64,000 nucleotides of DNA from Streptomyces sp. NBC_01689 (GCF_036250675.1 NZ_CP109592.1:744001-808000), one strand, 5' to 3'; counted from the first letter of the stretch, positions 41,709 through 51,055 are shown. Numbers and translations: made by a program. The notes: a model not told the origin generated them from the sequence alone.

Positions 41709-43679
41709 CTACATCTTCATGCCGGAGTGCCCCGGCTCCTTCGCGCTCATCCCCATGTCACCGTTCATCCCCATCAACATGTCGTGGATGCCGTGGACGG
41801 CCGGAGGCATGATCACGAAGGGACGCATCATGCCCTCGTCCTCGTGGTCGAGGATGTGGCAGTGGTACATCACCTTGCCGGTCTGCCTCGCCAGCCGTCC
41901 GGCGACCGTGACCAGGGTGTTGGCGTTGACCGTGATGGTGTCCTTCCAGCCGGACTCCTCGGGTGCGACCGGCACGGCCGCACCCAGGGTGATCGGCTTC
42001 GTCGTCCGCCCGGCGGCGAAGTCCATGCCGGAGCCGTCCACCGTTCTCCGGTCCACGACCTGGAAGTTCATCAGGTGGATGTGCATCGGATGATAGATGG
42101 GCACCCCGGCCGGCGCGACGCTGACGAAGTGCCACTTCTCCCAGGTACCGGACGCCGCGAAGAACGACGTGGTGTCCTCGAACATGGTCCCCGTCCGCCG
42201 CAGCGTCCTGGTCCCGCCGGGCATGTCGATCTTCACGATCCCGCTGCCGGATGCCGTGTCGGCCGCGACCTCCCGCATCTCCCACAGCTGCGGCATGGCA
42301 CCGGTCCTGTCGAAGGAGAGCACGACGAAGCGCTCGGTGGCGCCGTGCGGCACATCGGCCGCGGTGATCTTCCGGAAGGTGGGTGACAACGTTGTCGGCA
42401 CCGTGTACGCGGCGCGAAGCCGGTTCTCGACACGGAACTGCATGACCTCCGGGAACGGGATCATGAAGTCGGGAAGCGCCGCGCCCACGGCCTGGCCCTC
42501 GATCGTGTTGACGAGCTTGAGCCGCCTGCCGGCGAAAGCGGCAAAGTCGATGACGACGTCGGCGCGTTCCGCCGGGGAGAGCGACAGTGTCTCGGCGATC
42601 GTCTGCGGCCTGCCCAGCAGACCCAGGTCGGTGCCGACCAGCTTCATGACGCCCCGGACGAGCTTGCCGGTGTCCTCGTCGACGACGGCCAGGCGGTAGA
42701 CACGAGCGCCGGAGACGTTCACCAGACGCAGCCGGTAGGCTCGTGCCTCCACGTCGAGATACGGCCAGACGACCCCGTTGACCATCGTGAAGGGGTTGAG
42801 CGTGGCGAGCGCCGGGGGGATCGCGCCGGGCATCGGCGCGTCGGGGCCGCCGATGATGCGCTTGACGAGGATCTGCCCGGTGAGCCGCCCCTTGGCGTCC
42901 GTCTCGAAGTTGACGTCCTGGAGGGTGAGGGGAATCTCGTGGTCGCCCCGCGGCAGGTCGAGACGGGCCTCCTCCTTGTCGCGCACCATGTAGTTGCCGA
43001 TGAGTCCGGCGGCGACATTCAACGAGGTCACGGACATGGCGTGGTCGTGGTAGAAGAGGTGCGCCGCCTCCTGGTCGTTGGCGTACTCGGCCAACTGCCC
43101 GTCGCCCGCGGTCACTCCGTATTCGGCGGCGCCGTCACTGAGGGCGTTCTGGTGTCCGCCGTGCACGTGGACCGTCGTCCACGCCGTCAGGGCGTCGACC
43201 TCGGGCCGGGCGAACCCGCCCTCGGAGCCGGGACGGTTGTAGGGAAGCAGTCCTGGTCCGGGGCCTTCCGGGTGCACCCATACCGCCTTGACGGGTGTGG
43301 TGCCCGTCAGCTTGTTGTTCCAGGCGACGCGCGCCTTCTGTCCGCCGCGGGCCTCGAGGGTGGGGCCGGGGAAGTGGCCCGCGTAGGTCCACAGACGAGT
43401 GGACGGCATCTGGGAGTGCAGACGCACACGTGCGCTGACGAGATCGATCTCCGTGATGTCGTCGCCGCGGAGCCGCAGCGTCGGGGGAATGCGCAGTGGG
43501 TCCTTGAACGGTGTCAGATGGGTGGAGGTCGGTTCTCCGGCTCCCTCGAGGATGTCGGCCGCCACCGGCTTCTCGTTCGTCGAGTTGTTGCCCTTGAGGA
43601 GGCCGGCACCGCCGACGGCGACGGCCGCCGTGGTGAAGCCGGCCATGCCGAGGAGCGACCGCCTGGTCGTGTCTGCCAT
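41709..43679 (-). CDS. Tat-exported multicopper oxidase (phenoxazinone synthase/CotA-like)
   Basis: A 656-residue laccase-type enzyme that oxidises phenols or metals and reduces oxygen to water. The N-terminus TTRRSLLGMAGFTTAAVAVGGA is a twin-arginine signal. Four copper-ligand clusters are seen: HVHGGH, HDHAMS, HPMHIHLMNF and HCHILDHEDEGMM. The spacing and the insertion-rich middle fit the phenoxazinone synthase/CotA/bilirubin-oxidase branch rather than the two-domain laccases. The C-terminus is Met-rich (MLMGMNGDMGM, GHSGMKM), a possible copper-collecting tail. RBS AGGA is weak. Predicted promoter at 44083-44111 gives a leader of about 400 nt with an 18-bp palindrome. Confidence 0.92.
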   Translation of the reverse strand: MADTTRRSLLGMAGFTTAAVAVGGAGLLKGNNSTNEKPVAADILEGAGEPTSTHLTPFKDPLRIPPTLRLRGDDITEIDLVSARVRLHSQMPSTRLWTYAGHFPGPTLEARGGQKARVAWNNKLTGTTPVKAVWVHPEGPGPGLLPYNRPGSEGGFARPEVDALTAWTTVHVHGGHQNALSDGAAEYGVTAGDGQLAEYANDQEAAHLFYHDHAMSVTSLNVAAGLIGNYMVRDKEEARLDLPRGDHEIPLTLQDVNFETDAKGRLTGQILVKRIIGGPDAPMPGAIPPALATLNPFTMVNGVVWPYLDVEARAYRLRLVNVSGARVYRLAVVDEDTGKLVRGVMKLVGTDLGLLGRPQTIAETLSLSPAERADVVIDFAAFAGRRLKLVNTIEGQAVGAALPDFMIPFPEVMQFRVENRLRAAYTVPTTLSPTFRKITAADVPHGATERFVVLSFDRTGAMPQLWEMREVAADTASGSGIVKIDMPGGTRTLRRTGTMFEDTTSFFAASGTWEKWHFVSVAPAGVPIYHPMHIHLMNFQVVDRRTVDGSGMDFAAGRTTKPITLGAAVPVAPEESGWKDTITVNANTLVTVAGRLARQTGKVMYHCHILDHEDEGMMRPFVIMPPAVHGIHDMLMGMNGDMGMSAKEPGHSGMKM

Positions 43680-44025
43680 GGGAATGCGTGTCCTGTTTCG
43701 GTGTGAGGGCGCGACGAGGCGCCCGTCGGAGCCGTGAAGGCTCCCGGGTGGGGACATGCCCGGCCATGCGTGCGCGGCATGGCCCGGGCTGAGGGGGGCG
43801 AGGTGCCGCAAGGCCTTGGCGGCTCGTTTCGTACTGCTCCCCGCGGTGCGTCCCCGCTCGTACCGATGATCGATCGACAGGCAGGCGGACGGACGAACGG
43901 GACAGACGGTAGGTGGGTCTGCCCGTGCTCGTGGGACGGCGGGGTCGACGGACCGGTTCCGGCGCGGAATCCGGTCCACGAGGGTCGTGCGGACGGCCGA
44001 AAGGTCACGTGGGGCGGATACCGCC

Positions 44026-44043
44026 ACGTCAGGAACCTGACGT
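44026..44043. promoter_or_regulatory. 18-bp palindrome in the oxidase leader
   Basis: ACGTCAGG-AA-CCTGACGT is perfectly symmetric. It lies about 35 bp downstream of the predicted transcription start of the multicopper oxidase, a suitable place for a repressor roadblock. The regulator is not in the window. Confidence 0.6.
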
Positions 44044-44082
44044 TTTCCCGCACCGCGCCCAAGATCCTTGCTTCGGCAACTA

Positions 44083-44111
44083 AGTAGATCATTCGAAGGT
44101 TGACCGTGCAA
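44083..44111 (-). promoter_or_regulatory. Predicted multicopper oxidase promoter
   Basis: On the minus strand TTGCAC (44106-44111) is followed after 17 bp by TCTACT (44083-44088). The local sequence is A/T-richer than its surroundings. The start would be near 44077. Confidence 0.5.
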
Positions 44112-44320
44112 GTTGTGTGAGCGGACGGCGGCGATTCTGCTCATACGTTTCGACACGTATCTACTGTCGGAGGCGCCGACGGCGACGGCCCACACCGCGA
44201 CACACCCGCCGCCCCGAAGCCCCATCGAGGCCGCCGCGACACGGAGGAGCTGTACATCCGCCAGGGTGCCCCGACGTCGCGACGGCCTGTTTGCGTCACA
44301 CGGCGATCCTCTGGTGTACT

Positions 44321-44338
44321 TACTTGCATCGACAAGTA
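44321..44338. promoter_or_regulatory. Inverted repeat TACTTG-N6-CAAGTA
   Basis: A perfect 6-bp-arm inverted repeat typical of MarR/TetR-type operators, 435 bp upstream of the glycosyltransferase start. A partly similar sequence (TTACTTG ... GCATC) lies in the FMN reductase promoter at 59018. Confidence 0.5.
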
Positions 44339-44772
44339 CATGTGTGACTTCGCTCCTCGATCCCTTCGGTACGGCCCGCCGGTTCCGGCGGATCCTCACC
44401 CGTCGTGTCACGTGCGACAGCCCGATCGGCCGCGCACGCGGCAGGGAATCCGGGGGTTCCCGTCAAGGTCCGGCGAACTCGACGCCAAGGCCGCCGACGA
44501 CGGTCTTCAGGCGTCCGGGCGTCCTCGCGCACCCGGCGGGGATGCCGACCACCACCGATCCGCCCGGTGCCTCCGGGCGACGTCACCGCCGTTCACCGAG
44601 GCGGACCGGCACCCGGTCCGCGTCGCTTGCCTCGGGTCAGCGGGCGACGGGCCGGCCCGCTGGGGCGACGGGACGGCGGCGCCGGACGGGCCGGCCCGCT
44701 GGGGCGGGGGAACAGCGGGCCGGCCACGGCGGACCCGGCCCAGGACCGAGTCACGTAGGAAGGTTTTCCACC

Positions 44773-45927
44773 GTGCGCGTTCTCTTCTTCAGCAATCCGT
44801 TGGTCGCCCATCTCCTCCCCCAGTTCCCGCTGGCGCGAGCACTGCGCGGACAGGGGCACACCGTCGCATTCTCCACCGCCGAGGTCATGGCCCCGTGGCT
44901 CGCGCCGGAGGATTTCGAGCTGCTGCTGTCCGGACCCTCCGCGGAGGAGGTGACCGGCGAAGTCGCCCGCAGAACCGGCGCCGACATCCTGTTCAGCCCG
45001 ACGTCCCAGCTGGTCGGCGCGTACTTCGCCGGAGCACGTGTCGACCTCTCCCTCGACGAGGCGCTGGCGGCCGCGCGGTACTGGGAGCCCGACCTGATCC
45101 TCCATGAGCACCTGGACTTCGTGGGGCCGCTCGTCGCGGCCGTGCTCAAGCTGCCGTCAGCCGCAGTAGCCACCGACCCCGCGCTGGAGCCGGACGTCAC
45201 GGAAGCCCTCACGGCAGCGGCGCGCACGCGCTGCCTCGAACGCGGTCTCGAACTCCCGTCCCGTGTGCCGTCCGGCCGCTGGCTGCTGGACCTCTGCCCG
45301 CCGAGTCTGCAGCGCCGCGGTGCGCTATCGCCACGCGAGCGGATCGCGCTGCGGCCCGAACCTCACGAAGGCCCGGCGGGCCCGACGCGAGCACGCCGCG
45401 CACCGGTGGGTGACCGCCCGCGGGTGCTGGTCGGACTCCCTCACGCTGCCGGGGCAACGGCGGGCCTGGGCCCGGTCCTTCGTTCGCTGGGCACCCTCGA
45501 CGTCGATCTGGTGGCCACGACGCCGGGCGATCCCGGCGAGGGCCCCGGCCTCGAACCGGGCCGCGTCGAACTGCTCCCCTTCACCCCTGCGGCGGAGCTG
45601 CTGGAGAACGTCTCGGCCGTGGTCCACCACGGAGGCTCGGGCAGCACGTTCGCCGCGGCGGCCAGAGGCATCCCGGCCGTCGTCGTACCCGGATCGGAGG
45701 CCCAGCAGCGGCAGGCGGAACCCCTCGCGGCGGCGGGAGCCGGACTCGTCCTGCCTCCCGGGCGGCAGGACCCCGCGTCGGTCACCACCGCGGTCGGGCG
45801 CCTGCTCGCCGACCCCGGCTTCACCGTCGCCGCGCACCGGGTACGGGACGAGATCGCCGCCATGCCGTCGGCCGTCCAGGTGGCCGAGTGGCTCGTCGCC
45901 TCGGTCTCCGCGCGGCGCGGGCGGTAG
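44773..45927 (+). CDS. GT1 glycosyltransferase (macrolide/EryCIII-like)
   Basis: A 384-residue GT-B-fold glycosyltransferase of the type that puts a sugar on natural products. The N-terminal domain starts VRVLFFSNPLVAHLLPQFPLARALRGQGHTVAFSTAEV, and the C-terminal domain has the nucleotide-sugar site VHHGGSGSTFAAAARGIPAVVVPGSEAQQRQAEPLAAAGAG. GTG 44773-44775 is chosen because GGAAGG lies about 8 nt upstream; the frame is open far upstream but that part has no conservation or signal. No polyketide or sugar genes are adjacent, so it is an orphan, perhaps for resistance by glycosylation. The acceptor is unknown. Confidence 0.9.
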   Translation: MRVLFFSNPLVAHLLPQFPLARALRGQGHTVAFSTAEVMAPWLAPEDFELLLSGPSAEEVTGEVARRTGADILFSPTSQLVGAYFAGARVDLSLDEALAAARYWEPDLILHEHLDFVGPLVAAVLKLPSAAVATDPALEPDVTEALTAAARTRCLERGLELPSRVPSGRWLLDLCPPSLQRRGALSPRERIALRPEPHEGPAGPTRARRAPVGDRPRVLVGLPHAAGATAGLGPVLRSLGTLDVDLVATTPGDPGEGPGLEPGRVELLPFTPAAELLENVSAVVHHGGSGSTFAAAARGIPAVVVPGSEAQQRQAEPLAAAGAGLVLPPGRQDPASVTTAVGRLLADPGFTVAAHRVRDEIAAMPSAVQVAEWLVASVSARRGR

Positions 45928-46171
45928 GGAACTCCGGCGTACGCGTGGGAGGAGACACCCCGCGTCCTTCCTTCCGACGGCTCCCGCGCACCGCGAACGG
46001 CGCTGTCCCGCGAACGAGCCTCTCTCCTGTGTGGACTCGTCCCCTGGGCGGGCCCGCTCCCGGGCGGTGTCCGGCGTGCGCGGGCATCCTGTTCCGGCCA
46101 GTACGGTACGTATCTGCGGCGTGGCCCCACGGCCCGCTGCCGGCGGACCAGGAAGCGGAGAAGAACACCGG

Positions 46172-46969
46172 ATGAGCGCACGTTTCGAGGAGATCGACTG
46201 GCGGCCGACGCCCATGGGCGAGATCAGTCTGCGTCGCCGCCGGCATCCGGTGTCGGGAGAGGATGTGTACGAGGTCAAACTCGGCGACGAGTACCTGATG
46301 TCGAGCCTCTTCACCGAAGGGGAGGTCGAGCTCGCCCGGCTGGGTCTGGCGGAACTGCCCGACGGCCCGCTCGACGTCGCCGTGGGCGGACTCGGGCTCG
46401 GGTACACGGCGAGGGCCGCGCTGGACGACCCCCGAGTGGGTTCGCTGATCGTGGTCGACGCGCTGGCCGAGGTGATCGACTGGCATCGCCGCGGGCTCGT
46501 GCCGCTGGGCGCCGGCCTGGTGTCGGACCCCCGGTGCAGGCTGGTGCGCGGGGACTTCTTCGCCATGGCCGCGGGAAGCGCGGAGGCTGGTGGTCCGGTA
46601 CCCGCGGACGGTCCGCCGGATGAGAACGCGCACGGCGTGGCGGGCGGGGCGGTGCGCGGGCTCGACCCGGAGACTCCCGGGCGCCGTTTCCACGCGATCC
46701 TGCTGGACGTCGACCACTCACCGCGCCATGTGCTGCACCCCGGCCACGCCGCGCTCTACCGCCGGGAGGGGCTGGCGGCCCTGGCGGAACTCCTCCTCCC
46801 AGGAGGCGTGTTCGCGCTGTGGTCGAACGACCCGCCGGACGCCGAGTTCGCTTCGGTGCTCGCGGAGGTCTTCGTGGAGACCTCCGCGCACGTGGTCGAC
46901 TTCGACAATCCGCTCCAGGGCGGGACCGCGGCCAACACGGTCTACGTGGCTCGCAGGAGTGCCGGGTGA
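46172..46969 (+). CDS. Spermidine-synthase-like (aminopropyltransferase-fold) protein
   Basis: A 265-residue Rossmann-fold protein of the spermidine synthase superfamily. It has VAVGGLGLGYTARAALDD (SAM-type binding loop), then IVVDALAEVIDWH with the acidic residue, and LLDVDHSPRHVLH, where the aminopropyltransferase would have its catalytic Asp-x-x-Asp. Residues about 130-165 are a low-complexity insert. The polyamine site is not clearly conserved, so a methyltransferase-like role is also possible. ATG 46172 with GGAG upstream. It follows the glycosyltransferase on the same strand with 244 bp between, so an operon is uncertain. Confidence 0.78.
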   Translation: MSARFEEIDWRPTPMGEISLRRRRHPVSGEDVYEVKLGDEYLMSSLFTEGEVELARLGLAELPDGPLDVAVGGLGLGYTARAALDDPRVGSLIVVDALAEVIDWHRRGLVPLGAGLVSDPRCRLVRGDFFAMAAGSAEAGGPVPADGPPDENAHGVAGGAVRGLDPETPGRRFHAILLDVDHSPRHVLHPGHAALYRREGLAALAELLLPGGVFALWSNDPPDAEFASVLAEVFVETSAHVVDFDNPLQGGTAANTVYVARRSAG

Positions 46970-47026
46970 CCTGACCCGGGGCCGACCGGCCGAACGGGTC
47001 GGACGGGTCGGACAGTTCGAGCAGAT

Positions 47027-47065
47027 GGGAGAGTGCCGCTCCGCGCCGAGGACCGGCACTCTCCC
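47027..47065. terminator. Terminator between convergent genes
   Basis: GGGAGAGTGCCG (47027-47038) pairs with CGGCACTCTCCC (47054-47065) across a 15-nt loop, between the spermidine-synthase-like gene and the end of the GH87-like gene. Confidence 0.7.
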
Positions 47066-47126
47066 CGCTCGGCCGTGGGTCGCCCGTCGCCCCGACGGGC
47101 CCGGGTTCGGCGAGGGTGTGGTTGAA

Positions 47127-49490
47127 CTAGCCGGTGTAGGCCTCCAGTTCCGACAACTGCGCGGCCGGCCAACCGGTGTTGCCCGTGACGGTGACCCTAA
47201 GGTAGCGGGTGGAGGCGGAGCCGGGCAGGGTGATGGTCACGGTGTTCCCGCTGCCCGGACTGAAGGTGTAGCCCGCCGAAGCCTTGAGCGTGGTCCAGGT
47301 GCTGTTGTCGGCGCTGCCCAGGATGCTGAGCGTCTGGGTGCGGGCGGCCCAGGCGGCCGCCGGGGGGAGCTTGAGGACGACACGCTTCACCGCCTTCGAG
47401 GCACCCAGGTCGACCGTGGCCGACTGGGGGAAGGAGTTGTTCGCGCTCTCCCAGTAGGTGTCGGCGTTGCCGTCGACGGCGTTGGCGGCACGGTAGACGT
47501 CGGTGTGACTGGTCTCGGTGACGGGCCGGTTCTCGGCGAGGTTGACGGTGTCGTCCGTGGGCGGCTCGGTCGGCGGGTCGGTGGGCGGGTCCGTCGGCGG
47601 CGGTGTGCCCCCGCCCGGTACTCCCCCGTTGGTCCACTTCGGATCGGGCCAGGTGCCGGTACAGACCGGCGGATCGGCGTACCAGCCGCTGTTGCCCGCG
47701 CCGCGGGTGATCGCGAACCCGGATCCGATGCAGTTGTGGATCGGGTTGGGCTGGCCGATGTGGGTCGCGGTGACGTCGCTGAACGACGCCGTGCCGGGAG
47801 CCTGGATCTGCAGGGCGTAGGTACCGGCTCCGTCGATCCGTACGTGATCGAAGTGGAGCCCCCGTGTCGCCCCTTCGATCAGCATGATCGCGGCGTACGA
47901 GCTGTCGAGGATCTCGCTTTCGGTGATGTTGATGGTCGCGTCGACGGGTTCGTTGAGACCGCTGAACCAGACGGCTCCGACGCCGAACTGCCAGTTGTAG
48001 TCGTTGTTTCCGGTTCTGATCAGGGTGTTGCGGGCCGCCGTGATGGTCCCCGAGACGGCGGTGCCCTGACCGGAGTTGACGCCTGGATAGCGGTTGGCGA
48101 TGTGCAGGCCGCCGCCGTTGGTGACGGTGTCCGCCATGACGTTGTCGGAGATCGTGATGTCCTTGCCGCCGTACGTCACGATGTTGTTGGCCAGGATCGG
48201 CAGGACCACGGTGTTGAAGGTGAACTTGTTCTTGACGTTGGGCACGCTCTCCGCCCACATCGCCAGTCCGTCGTCACCGGAGTTGCGTACGAAGGTGTTG
48301 GTGACCGTCGAATTGGTGACGCCCATGTGGAAGTTGACGCCGTCGGCCGTCTGATCGAGGATGCGGCTGTTCTTGATGGTGAAGTTGTCCATCGGGCCGT
48401 CCATCCAGGCCCCGCACTTCGTGTGCTGCATCCACACGTCGTCGACGGTCGAGTTCGACAGGGCGCCACCGATGGCGTTGACCTGGTCGTCGTCCACCCG
48501 CTCGCGGATGTCACCGATGATGGCGAAGTCCTTGAGGGTGACGTTCTTGCTGCCGCCCTGGTTGGCGTACTTGCCGTAGACACCGACGGCCTTGGCCCTG
48601 TTCGACGGGTCACGGCCGGTCAGCACGCTGTACCAGGGCCCCGCCCCCGCCAGGGTCACCTGGTCCACGACGATGTGGTCACGCACGTCGTAGGTGCCCT
48701 GCGGGATGTAGACCGTCCGGCCCTGCGCCTTGCCGGCGTCCACCGCGGCCTGGATCTTGGCGGTCGAGTCCGAGGCGCCGGTGGGGTCGGCGCCGAAGTC
48801 ACTGACGACGTCGAGAGCTCCGGACGGCTTGCCGAGGGGAGCGGCCACCTGCTCGAAGTCGGCGAGGTCGATGGTGAACGTCGGTGAGTCGCTGGTGGAG
48901 GAGACCTGCAGCCGCACCTTGCTGCCCGCCGGCAGCGTGGAGCCGAACATGGTCCTGGTCTCGTCGTAGAAGTGGTGCGGGTTGGTGTCGCCGGGGTTGT
49001 TGTTGAAGGGGTAACCGCCGTAGTACCAGCCGTACTTGGATGTCACCGGCACGGTCTTGAGCTGGTTGCCGTCGACCTTGAGGTCCATCGTGGCGCTGCG
49101 GCCGGTGCCGGCGGAGTTGTCGGGCAGCGAGTAGCGGAACGACATGGCGTTGGCGGGAGCCGTCAGGGTGAACTCGACGTACTCGCCGGTCGCGTCGAGC
49201 GTCACCGCCTGGCGGCCCGAGGCCTCGGAGGGCAGTCGGCCGTACAGCCGGTCCGGGCCGATCAGGGTGCCGTTCGTCGCGGCGTACTCGGCCTCCTGTT
49301 CCTTGAACGGCACAGTGGCACCCCGGCCGGAGACACCGACCGGTGAGGGGGCGGGGACACCGGCCGCGGAGGCGGCAGGAGCGGAGAGTGCCACGGCGGC
49401 GATCGCGCCGGCCGCGGCCAGAGCGAGCGACACCGAGGCCGAGAGGCCGCGTTGCAGCGTTCTGCGTCTGGAGGAAGGAGTCACCGTCAT
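47127..49490 (-). CDS. Secreted GH87-type alpha-1,3-glucanase with discoidin domain
   Basis: A 787-residue exported polysaccharide hydrolase. Signal peptide about 1-42. Residues about 55-220 look like a CBM35-type sugar-binding domain (VTLDATGEYVEFTLTAPANAMSFRYSLPD). The right-handed beta-helix (about 225-630) starts GALDVVSDFGADPTGASDSTAKIQAAVD and contains the paired aspartates in RNSGDDGLAMWAESVPN, as in GH87 mutanases and mycodextranases. A Pro/Thr linker leads to an F5/8-type discoidin domain (about 655-787). It should attack alpha-1,3-glucan, a component of fungal cell walls. ATG 49488-49490 has GAAGGA upstream. Confidence 0.85.
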   Translation of the reverse strand: MTVTPSSRRRTLQRGLSASVSLALAAAGAIAAVALSAPAASAAGVPAPSPVGVSGRGATVPFKEQEAEYAATNGTLIGPDRLYGRLPSEASGRQAVTLDATGEYVEFTLTAPANAMSFRYSLPDNSAGTGRSATMDLKVDGNQLKTVPVTSKYGWYYGGYPFNNNPGDTNPHHFYDETRTMFGSTLPAGSKVRLQVSSTSDSPTFTIDLADFEQVAAPLGKPSGALDVVSDFGADPTGASDSTAKIQAAVDAGKAQGRTVYIPQGTYDVRDHIVVDQVTLAGAGPWYSVLTGRDPSNRAKAVGVYGKYANQGGSKNVTLKDFAIIGDIRERVDDDQVNAIGGALSNSTVDDVWMQHTKCGAWMDGPMDNFTIKNSRILDQTADGVNFHMGVTNSTVTNTFVRNSGDDGLAMWAESVPNVKNKFTFNTVVLPILANNIVTYGGKDITISDNVMADTVTNGGGLHIANRYPGVNSGQGTAVSGTITAARNTLIRTGNNDYNWQFGVGAVWFSGLNEPVDATINITESEILDSSYAAIMLIEGATRGLHFDHVRIDGAGTYALQIQAPGTASFSDVTATHIGQPNPIHNCIGSGFAITRGAGNSGWYADPPVCTGTWPDPKWTNGGVPGGGTPPPTDPPTDPPTEPPTDDTVNLAENRPVTETSHTDVYRAANAVDGNADTYWESANNSFPQSATVDLGASKAVKRVVLKLPPAAAWAARTQTLSILGSADNSTWTTLKASAGYTFSPGSGNTVTITLPGSASTRYLRVTVTGNTGWPAAQLSELEAYTG

Positions 49491-49586
49491 GCGTCCTTCG
49501 GGGTTCGTGGGGGTGCGCGGACGCGAGAAGGCTAGAAGCGCGGACGTAGGAAGTCTATGAGTGTGCGCAAAATCCGAATGACCCGA

Positions 49587-49598
49587 CGCAAATTTGCG
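49587..49598. promoter_or_regulatory. 12-bp palindrome upstream of the glucanase
   Basis: CGCAAATTTGCG, a perfect palindrome in the most A/T-rich part of the divergent region, about 97 bp upstream of the glucanase start. A sugar-responsive LacI/GntR-type repressor site is plausible, but no such regulator is adjacent. Confidence 0.5.
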
Positions 49599-49750
49599 AC
49601 GAGCTCGGCGAGAGATCGCTCCCTCGCCATCGCCCCGCTCCCGCCCGGGGCCGCGCTGACCGGTGCGGGGCTGAGAAGCGCCCCGGGCGGGCGGACCGTA
49701 GCGTGAAAGGGCACGTCGGGCAGCGGAGCACGGGCAGGCAGGAGGTGAAC

Positions 49751-50986
49751 ATGCAGGGGATGGACTACGAGTCCCTGTTCGCCGCCATGCCGAGTCCGTA
49801 TCTGGTAGTGGGCCGGGACCTGGTGATCGTGGAGGTCAACCAGGCCTATCTGGAGGCGACGGGCCGCGGCAGGGAGGACCTGCTCGGGCGGCACATCTTC
49901 GACGCCTTCCCGGACAACCCCGACGATCCCGAGGCCGACGGCGTGCGGAATCTGAGCGCCTCGCTCGACCGGGTACTGACCACACGCGCGCCGGACACGA
50001 TGGCGCTGCAGCGCTATGACATCGCGGTCGCGGGCAGACCGGGGACCTTCGAGGAGCGGTGGTGGTCGCCGATCAACACCCCGGTCGTCGGACAGGACGG
50101 CCAGGTGGCCTGGATCATCCACCGGGCGGAGGACGTGACCGCGTTCGTCCGGGCCCGCGCCGCCGGTAAGGGCTTCGAGAAGCGTCTGACGGAGCGCGAC
50201 GCCCTGGAGGCCGAACTGTACGGCCGGGCGCGCGAACTCCAACGGCTCAACGACGAACTGCGCAACGCCCACACCCGCGAGCGGCAGGTCGCCGTCACGC
50301 TGCAGGAGGCCATGCTGCAGTCGCCGGACCTCGCCCGGCACCAGAACGTCGCGGTGCGCTACCTGCCCGCGGCCGGCTCGCTCAACGTGTGCGGTGACTG
50401 GTACGACGTGGTCGACCTGGCGGACGGCCGCTTCGCGGTGGCGGTCGGCGACGTCGTGGGCCACGGGCTGGAGGCGGCCGCGGTCATGGGAATGCTGCGC
50501 AGCGCCCTGAGCGCGGCGATCCGCGCACTGGAGCGGCCCGCCCAGGCACTCGAGGTGCTGGGTCTGTACGCCCGCTCGCTGGAGGGCGCACTGAACACCA
50601 CCGTCGTCAAGGCGATGGTGGATCCTCGCAGTCACTTGATCATCTACAGCAACGCGGGGCACCCGCCCCCCGTCCTGGTGCACCCGGACGGTACCTGCAT
50701 GCTGCTGGACGATGCCGTGGACCCGCCGCTCGGAGCACGCCCCCAGCACGTTCCCCGCCCTCAGGCGGGCCAGCCCTACAATCCCGGCGACACCCTCGTC
50801 CTCTACACCGACGGGCTCATCGAGCGCCGCGACGAGGACATCGACGCGGGGCTCTCCCGGCTGACCGAGGCGCTCGGGCGCCACAGTTCCCTGAGCCCGG
50901 ACCACCTCGCGGACACCCTGCTCGCGGATCTCGGTCTCGCCCACGGAGCCCATGACGACATCGCCCTGGTGGTGGTCCGACTGTGA
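49751..50986 (+). CDS. PAS-SpoIIE-type PP2C phosphatase (paralogue)
   Basis: A 411-residue phosphatase with the same layout as the gene at 12353-13552: PAS (about 5-120, LFAAMPSPYLVVGRDLVIVEVN), coiled linker (RERQVAVTLQEAMLQ) and SpoIIE domain (about 190-411; GDWYDVVDL, AVGDVVGHGLEAAAVMG, NAGHPPPVLVHPDG, LYTDGLIERRDED). The two proteins share long identical stretches, so they are paralogues of one partner-switching module. AGGAGGTGA, an ideal ribosome site, precedes ATG 49751. It is divergent from the glucanase. Its anti-sigma-antagonist substrate is not in the window. Confidence 0.92.
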   Translation: MQGMDYESLFAAMPSPYLVVGRDLVIVEVNQAYLEATGRGREDLLGRHIFDAFPDNPDDPEADGVRNLSASLDRVLTTRAPDTMALQRYDIAVAGRPGTFEERWWSPINTPVVGQDGQVAWIIHRAEDVTAFVRARAAGKGFEKRLTERDALEAELYGRARELQRLNDELRNAHTRERQVAVTLQEAMLQSPDLARHQNVAVRYLPAAGSLNVCGDWYDVVDLADGRFAVAVGDVVGHGLEAAAVMGMLRSALSAAIRALERPAQALEVLGLYARSLEGALNTTVVKAMVDPRSHLIIYSNAGHPPPVLVHPDGTCMLLDDAVDPPLGARPQHVPRPQAGQPYNPGDTLVLYTDGLIERRDEDIDAGLSRLTEALGRHSSLSPDHLADTLLADLGLAHGAHDDIALVVVRL

Positions 50987-51055
50987 TGTCCCGAGCCCGT
51001 CGACGCCGGGCCCGGGACATCACGCCGGCACACGTGTCGGTCCGCTCCGGGGGAT

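Larger units (their letters stand above)
43680..44772. other. Large intergenic region between two divergent genes
   Basis: About 1.1 kb between the divergently transcribed oxidase (minus) and glycosyltransferase (plus), with no credible gene; open frames on the plus strand are GC artefacts. It holds the oxidase promoter, the palindrome at 44026-44043 and the TACTTG-N6-CAAGTA site at 44321-44338. Confidence 0.5.

Noticed and set aside
44113..44772. N-terminal 220-codon extension of the glycosyltransferase
   Set aside because: The extension lacks family similarity and good codon bias; a GTG with GGAAGG at 44773 gives the normal family start.
46590..48887. 765-codon plus-strand frame over the spermidine-synthase-like and GH87-like genes
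   Set aside because: It runs through one gene in another frame and antisense to the other; no motif fits.
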